DNA from: an uncultured Adlercreutzia sp.
GTDB taxonomy: Bacteria; Actinomycetota; Coriobacteriia; Coriobacteriales; Eggerthellaceae
NCBI GenBank assembly: GCA_902478715.1
Contig: CABSMC010000058.1
Coordinates: 1-16,937 of the forward strand
Length of the DNA: 16,937 bases
Reading direction: 5' to 3'
Shown here one piece after another: positions 13,473 through 16,937 of this stretch (position 1 is the stretch's first letter; every line of letters starts with the position of its first letter). Position numbers and translations under genes: made by a program. The notes beneath the pieces are model-generated. The model worked only from the letters and a program-made list of their open reading frames with translations, searched no databases and was not told where the DNA came from.

Positions 13473-15008
13473 ATGAGCGGGCCGAAGACGAGTCAATTGG
13501 AAATCGAGCGGATGATCCGGGCGCAGCTTGAGGCGCTGCGATCCGACGTGGATCACGGCCGCGCCCGAGCCCGGCGGCGCATCACGGCGCTTCTGGCCGA
13601 GCTTTTGGACGAGGCCGAAGGGTGCGCGGAAGCCGAGGAGGCGGCCGCGTCCCTGCGCATGCTCGCCGATGCGGCCTTAGCTCAGCTAACGGCGGAATGC
13701 GCCTTCACGCCCGCGACGGCCATGGCGGAATCCACAGCCCGGGCCGAGTGCTGCACGGCGCGGGCCGCGGCCATCGCCGACGCGTTCGAGCGCGAAGCGC
13801 GTCCCTTGGCCGAGCGCATCCAGCGGGCCCGCGCCCAGGCCGCAGCCGCAACCGACGCCCACGACTTCGCCACCTTGCTAGCCCAGGCCGCCGCGGAGAA
13901 CGCTGAAGCTGCGGCCGTGGAGGCCGCCCGTTCCTTCATGGCCGACGAGCATTGCCTAGCCCCGGAATCGGCGATTGCCGAAACCCAGGGCGGATCAAGA
14001 TCCGCCCCTACGGAGAAGGCTGCTTCAGAGGGGACGGCCATGCAGCTTGAACCCGTAGGGGGCGACCTCGGTCGCCCCTCGTCCGCAACGAGAGATGCCG
14101 GCGGGGTATCGGCCGAAAGCGACCCGGTGCAGGAGGTCTCCCGGCGGGCGCTCGCGCTCATCGCCTCCCCCTGCACGCTGCCGGCCGATCGCGCCCTCCT
14201 TCTGGAAACGACGCGCGAACTGGGGACAGAAGTCGCCACGCAGCTGGCGCTTCTGCTCCCCACCATGGAATCGAACGCCAACGCCATGGCCGATCTTATC
14301 GCCCTCATCGAGGATGCCGAAGCCGACCTGCGCGCCCAAAACGTTCCCTTCGTCGCCGCGGCGAGCGCCTTCGCCACCCTGGAAGAGGCCGCCGGCCGCC
14401 TGGAGGCGCTTCGGGCACTCCAACTTCAGGCCGACCGCAACGCCTACCTGCGAGCCTGCATCGACGCCGTCATGGCGCGTCACGGCTACACCATCGCCCG
14501 CTCGGTCACCATGGGGCGCGATCTGGCGGGCACCCACCGCCTCTTCGGGCGAGATAGCGCCACCGAGGGGCTGCACGCCTTTGTTTCGGATGCAGGCGAC
14601 CTCATGCTTCAAGTGGCGGGACTGCCCGAGGGCATTGGGGCCGTGGAAGATGGCGAGGTCGTGACCATGGAACCGTCGCCAGCCGGGATGCGCGCCGATC
14701 GGTTGCTCGCCGACCAGCGCGACTTCTGCGCCGTGTACGACGAGATAGCCGACGACCTTGCCGCTTTCGGCATCACTAACGCCGTGCGCTACAAGGCCGC
14801 CCCCAGCACTGCCTTCTGCCGCGAGGTGCGAGCCGTCGCAGACGTTGAGGCGCAGGCGGGAATGGCGGAGCGCGACGGAATCCTCACCTCCAACGAATCC
14901 CGTGGCCCAGGGCTGACCCAGGTCAGCCCCTACGGAGAAGATGCAGCGGCGAGGCGCGGAGCGCGGAGGCGCAAGCGCGACGGCAGAGCAGCAAGGGAGA
15001 TGAGCTAG
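13473..15008 (+). CDS. Ala/Glu-rich helical protein of unknown function, first gene of the FHA-type operon
   Basis: A 511-residue soluble protein. Residues 1-165 are highly helical, rich in Ala, Glu and Arg, and likely coiled coil. Residues 225-335 are again helical. Residues about 338-466 form a more globular part (HGYTIARSVTMGRDLAG, ending in YKAAPSTAFCREV). From memory it resembles the C-terminal part of long helical proteins encoded next to FHA/AAA genes in clostridia; I cannot verify this. Three palindromic repeats lie in-frame, at residues about 172-182, 194-202 and 480-490, all in apparent linkers; the last leads into a strongly basic tail. ATG at 13473 follows AAGGGG. It is one base from the next gene, so they are co-transcribed. 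No function assigned. Confidence 0.8.
   Translation: MSGPKTSQLEIERMIRAQLEALRSDVDHGRARARRRITALLAELLDEAEGCAEAEEAAASLRMLADAALAQLTAECAFTPATAMAESTARAECCTARAAAIADAFEREARPLAERIQRARAQAAAATDAHDFATLLAQAAAENAEAAAVEAARSFMADEHCLAPESAIAETQGGSRSAPTEKAASEGTAMQLEPVGGDLGRPSSATRDAGGVSAESDPVQEVSRRALALIASPCTLPADRALLLETTRELGTEVATQLALLLPTMESNANAMADLIALIEDAEADLRAQNVPFVAAASAFATLEEAAGRLEALRALQLQADRNAYLRACIDAVMARHGYTIARSVTMGRDLAGTHRLFGRDSATEGLHAFVSDAGDLMLQVAGLPEGIGAVEDGEVVTMEPSPAGMRADRLLADQRDFCAVYDEIADDLAAFGITNAVRYKAAPSTAFCREVRAVADVEAQAGMAERDGILTSNESRGPGLTQVSPYGEDAAARRGARRRKRDGRAAREMS
13988..14018 (+). repeat. In-frame palindromic element R1
   Basis: GGGCGGATC-AA-GATCCGCCC (13988-14007) followed by CTACGGAGAAG. It encodes GGSRSAPTE inside the Ala/Glu-rich protein. 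Confidence 0.85.
14053..14078 (+). repeat. In-frame palindromic element R2, inverse orientation to R1
   Basis: CCGTAG then GGGGCGACC-TC-GGTCGCCCC (14059-14078). It encodes VGGDLGRP in the same protein, 35 bases after R1. R1 and R2 face each other as inverted copies, like the pair at 1341-1425 but in opposite order. Confidence 0.85.
14910..14940 (+). repeat. In-frame palindromic element R3
   Basis: GGGCTGACC-CA-GGTCAGCCC (14910-14929) followed by CTACGGAGAAG, identical to the R1 tail. It is read in a different frame from R1, giving GLTQVSPYGE near the C-terminus. Confidence 0.85.
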
Positions 15009-15009
15009 C

Positions 15010-15825
15010 ATGCGCCTGTGCCCCTGCGGCTTCGCCAACCCCGACGACGCCATGCGCTGCGCCGCCTGCAGAGGCGCCTTGGCAAACGACGGCAATACGG
15101 CGCTCGAAGATCCTTCGAGCGCCGAGCTTTACGCGCCCGCGCAAGATGGCACACGGAGCGTCGGAGGCGGAACGCGCCCTCTTTCCGCGCAAAACGCCGC
15201 GGAAACAGCCGGCGCTCAATTGCTTTTGGAAGACGTGCGCACGGGCCACGTCGTTCGCATTCCATCTCCTGGCGGCATTTTGGGACGAGCGGGAGACTTC
15301 GCGCCCGACCTCTTCTCGCCGCGGGTGTCCGGCGTCCATGCCGTGGTCGCCCTCAACGACGAGGGCCGCTGGACCATCGAGCACACGGGCCGCAACGCGT
15401 CGGCCGTAGAGCGCGGCGGCATCTGGTCTGACTTGCGCTGCGGCGCGCCCCAACCGCTGTTCGGCGGCGAGACGCTGAAGCTCGCCGATATGGTGTTCCG
15501 CGTAGGAGTAAGCGCAGATGAACGCGTCACGGAGCCGAACGCGCAGGTCAATCCCGCAGGGGGCGACCTTGGTCGCCCCTCGCCCACTGGCATCGTTGAC
15601 GGGCTGACGCAGAACAACGCCGCCGCTGGAACCGAGGGCGGACCTGTGTCCGCCCCTACGGAGCCGACCGCCGAAACCGCCTGGTCCGTTCGCTGCCCCG
15701 TGTGCGGAACCGAGTATGCCGTGGAAGGCCCCGAAGACCATATCGCGTCCTGCACCTTCTGCAAGGATCCGCTGGACGCCCGCCAGATCGCCCGTGTTCT
15801 GGCGCGGGCCGTGCCCAGTCGGTAG
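15010..15825 (+). CDS. FHA-domain protein flanked by two zinc ribbons
   Basis: A 271-residue cytoplasmic protein with three parts. Residues 4-20 (C4, C6, C17, C20) form a short zinc ribbon. About 70-168 is an FHA domain, a phosphothreonine-reading fold: GGILGRAGDF (88-97), then the SGVHAVV segment (107-113) carrying the conserved Ser-x-x-His type loop, and TGRNAS (126-131) with the conserved Asn. Residues 229-251 form a second zinc ribbon (CPVCG at 229-233 and CTFC at 248-251). The linker between the FHA domain and second ribbon (about 180-222) contains two in-frame palindromic repeats. The FHA domain implies binding to a phosphorylated partner, but no Ser/Thr kinase is in the window. It starts one base after the previous stop, with GGGAG about ten bases upstream. 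Annotation of FHA is fairly sure; the role is unknown. Confidence 0.82.
   Translation: MRLCPCGFANPDDAMRCAACRGALANDGNTALEDPSSAELYAPAQDGTRSVGGGTRPLSAQNAAETAGAQLLLEDVRTGHVVRIPSPGGILGRAGDFAPDLFSPRVSGVHAVVALNDEGRWTIEHTGRNASAVERGGIWSDLRCGAPQPLFGGETLKLADMVFRVGVSADERVTEPNAQVNPAGGDLGRPSPTGIVDGLTQNNAAAGTEGGPVSAPTEPTAETAWSVRCPVCGTEYAVEGPEDHIASCTFCKDPLDARQIARVLARAVPSR
15553..15579 (+). repeat. In-frame palindromic element R4
   Basis: CCCGCAG then GGGGCGACC-TT-GGTCGCCCC (15560-15579), same orientation and same reading frame as R2, encoding AGGDLGRP in the FHA protein linker. The tag has one change (CCGCAG for CCGTAG). Confidence 0.85.
15636..15663 (+). repeat. In-frame palindromic element R5
   Basis: GGGCGGAC-CTGT-GTCCGCCC (15636-15655) followed by CTACGGAG, same orientation and frame as R1, encoding GGPVSAPTE. 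It lies 56 bases after R4, again as an inverted pair. Confidence 0.85.
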
Positions 15826-15831
15826 ACCGCC

Positions 15832-16506
15832 ATGTTCGTCGACCGCCTCTACTTCCCCGTTACCACCTTAGGCCCCGGAAACCGCGTCGTCGTGTGGACG
15901 TGCGGCTGCACGAAACATTGTCCCGGCTGCGCCAACCCCGAGCTGTGGGAAACCCGCTCCGATGCCGCCATCGCGCCGGCGCGCCTTGCTGCCATGCTGA
16001 ACGATCTGGCCGACCGCACCGGAGCCCATCGCATCACCTTCACGGGCGGCGACCCTCTGGAGCAGGCCGACGATCTCGCCCACGTGCTCGCGGCCATCCG
16101 CCCCGCCTTCGACGACATCCTCGTCTACACCGGCTATACCGCAGAGGAGCTGGAGAGTCTCCCAAATATACCGAGGGAGCTGCTCCCCCTCCCTTTCCCC
16201 CAGCAGAAGGGCAGCGGTCACCTTCCCGGCAAGGAAAGCGCATCCCCGAGCTCCCGCAAGCGCCAGACAAGTGCCCCGCTCATCGACGCGCTCATCGATG
16301 GGCCCTACGTTGAAGCGGAAAACGACGGCGTCTGCGGGCTGCGCGGTTCGACCAACCAACGGGTCATCGTGCTGAATCCGGCGCTGGAAACCTTGTATCA
16401 TGAACAAATGCAGAAGCCGCGCTCGGTGCAGAACGCGGTGTTCGACGGGCGGGCGCTATCCATCGGCATCCACGGCCGCCCCCGCGAGACCCGAAAGAAG
16501 GAGTAG
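15832..16506 (+). CDS. NrdG-like radical SAM protein (4Fe-4S single-cluster type)
   Basis: A 224-residue protein related to activating enzymes of anaerobic ribonucleotide reductase. It has CTKHCPGC (C26-X3-C30-X2-C33), which binds the SAM-ligating [4Fe-4S] cluster, the TGGDPLEQ motif (71-78), and the C-terminal signature LIDGPYVE followed by LRGSTNQRVIVLNP. Between LESLP (about 111) and APLIDALIDGP (about 148) is a hydrophilic insert of about 36 residues rich in Pro, Ser and Lys, absent from typical NrdG proteins, which are only about 150-180 residues. No NrdD-type reductase is nearby. Position between an FHA gene and a probable ATPase gene suggests another role, such as activating or modifying a system component. 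Start ATG at 15832 has a weak ribosome site but follows the previous stop by six bases. Confidence 0.82.
   Translation: MFVDRLYFPVTTLGPGNRVVVWTCGCTKHCPGCANPELWETRSDAAIAPARLAAMLNDLADRTGAHRITFTGGDPLEQADDLAHVLAAIRPAFDDILVYTGYTAEELESLPNIPRELLPLPFPQQKGSGHLPGKESASPSSRKRQTSAPLIDALIDGPYVEAENDGVCGLRGSTNQRVIVLNPALETLYHEQMQKPRSVQNAVFDGRALSIGIHGRPRETRKKE
16175..16187 (+). repeat. Short palindrome inside the NrdG-like insert
   Basis: GGGAGC-T-GCTCCC within the extra segment of the radical SAM gene. It is not the same family as R1-R5 (no CTACGG tag), but may mark another inserted element. Confidence 0.35.
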
Positions 16507-16510
16507 CCCC

Positions 16511-16937
16511 GTGACCATGCCCACCTGGCAGCGCGAGCTGGAGAACTTCATCGGCATCAAGCCGCTCTTCGTCCTGGAAGGTAACGTGGCCGACCTCTAC
16601 CCGTGGAATCCCGAAGACCACAGAGGCGCCGCGCCGACCGTCGGCGACGACGCGGGCGCGGAGGACGCGACCCAGTTCCTCCCCCTGGCCCACATCCTGC
16701 CGGAGCTGTTCGCCGCGCCGGACGGCACGCGCCCCTACCGGTTCCTCTACGTGGACCCGCTGCGGGGCGTGCACGACCCCCTCGGCACCGGCGAGGTGCG
16801 CGCGCTCGCCCAGGCGGCCCAGCGGGAGGCGGAGCGCCTCACCGCCGAGGCCGACGCTTTGAACCCCGGCGCCGATCCGGCGAGCCGCCAGCAGCCCTTT
16901 GCCGCCAACCGCCTCGTGCACGACTCCCTGCTCGTGC
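16511..16937 (+). CDS. N-terminal part of a larger protein, possibly an AAA+ ATPase (partial)
   Basis: An open frame of 142 codons running off the right edge. GTG at 16511 is chosen over the ATG at 16517 because AAGGAG (16498-16503) lies seven bases upstream of it. The first 35 residues (TWQRELENFIGIKPLFVLEG, then NVADLYPW) resemble the start of AAA+ ATPases found beside FHA and Hsp70-like genes in some anaerobes; this is from memory and unverified. The rest (HILPELF, RFLYVDPLRGVHDP, then an Ala/Glu helical stretch) fits an N-terminal regulatory domain. No Walker A motif is reached within the window, so the ATPase call is tentative. Four bases separate it from the radical SAM gene, so it belongs to the same operon. 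Confidence 0.5.
   Translation, partial: MTMPTWQRELENFIGIKPLFVLEGNVADLYPWNPEDHRGAAPTVGDDAGAEDATQFLPLAHILPELFAAPDGTRPYRFLYVDPLRGVHDPLGTGEVRALAQAAQREAERLTAEADALNPGADPASRQQPFAANRLVHDSLLV

Noticed and set aside
14025..15095. A minus-strand open frame opposite the Ala/Glu-rich gene
   Set aside because: It crosses the junction of two tightly packed plus-strand genes and has no recognisable domain; a shadow of high GC content.

Overview
The window looks like a chromosome segment of a high-GC anaerobic actinobacterium. The best guess is class Coriobacteriia, Eggerthellaceae-like (Eggerthella/Adlercreutzia/Gordonibacter type). This is inferred from gene content, not from a marker gene: a Tat-exported molybdopterin oxidoreductase with Fe-S and NrfD partners, a second NrfD protein, a 2-hydroxyacyl-CoA dehydratase activase, and radical SAM proteins. 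I see no rRNA, tRNA, CRISPR array, insertion sequence or phage gene.

Layout. (1) 1-1221, minus strand: a TetR regulator and the start of a BadF/BcrA-type acyl-CoA dehydratase activase, read from a clear sigma-70-like promoter at 1266-1294. (2) 1313-1480: a non-coding cluster of short palindromic repeats. (3) 1588-3001, plus: a LytR-CpsA-Psr cell-wall ligase with its terminator. (4) 3040-12622, minus: a respiratory locus. It holds a DMSO-reductase-family operon (catalytic subunit, four-cluster ferredoxin subunit, NrfD anchor, then a small anchored cytochrome-like protein and a b-type cytochrome-like protein), a radical SAM gene, and an nrfD-like/slipin/gntR group. (5) 12717-13391, minus: a beta-carbonic anhydrase. 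(6) 13473-16937, plus: a tight four-gene operon of an Ala/Glu-rich helical protein, a zinc-ribbon/FHA/zinc-ribbon protein, an NrdG-like radical SAM protein, and the start of a protein that may be an AAA+ ATPase (cut by the window edge).

Two sequence patterns tie the window together. First, an inverted repeat with consensus TTRTCRCAA-N4-TTRCGAYAA occurs three times (8540-8561, 10036-10057, 12695-12716). Each copy is just upstream of a separate minus-strand unit of the respiratory locus, and each places a TTGCGA/TTGTGA -35 hexamer at the same position in the palindrome. This suggests one repressor, plausibly the locally encoded GntR/YtrA-type protein, controls the molybdoenzyme operon, the radical SAM gene and the nrfD-slipin-gntR group. 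Second, a family of 20-base palindromes tagged with CTACGG occurs both between genes (three copies) and in-frame inside two adjacent genes (five copies). The arms differ between copies but remain self-complementary, so this looks like a mobile palindromic element that can insert into reading frames, comparable in behaviour to Rickettsia palindromic elements.

In physiological terms the respiratory locus probably moves electrons from the quinone pool, through NrfD and possibly the accessory cytochromes, to an exported molybdoenzyme reducing an unidentified substrate. The FHA/radical SAM/ATPase operon looks like a signalling or protein-remodelling module whose function I cannot assign.
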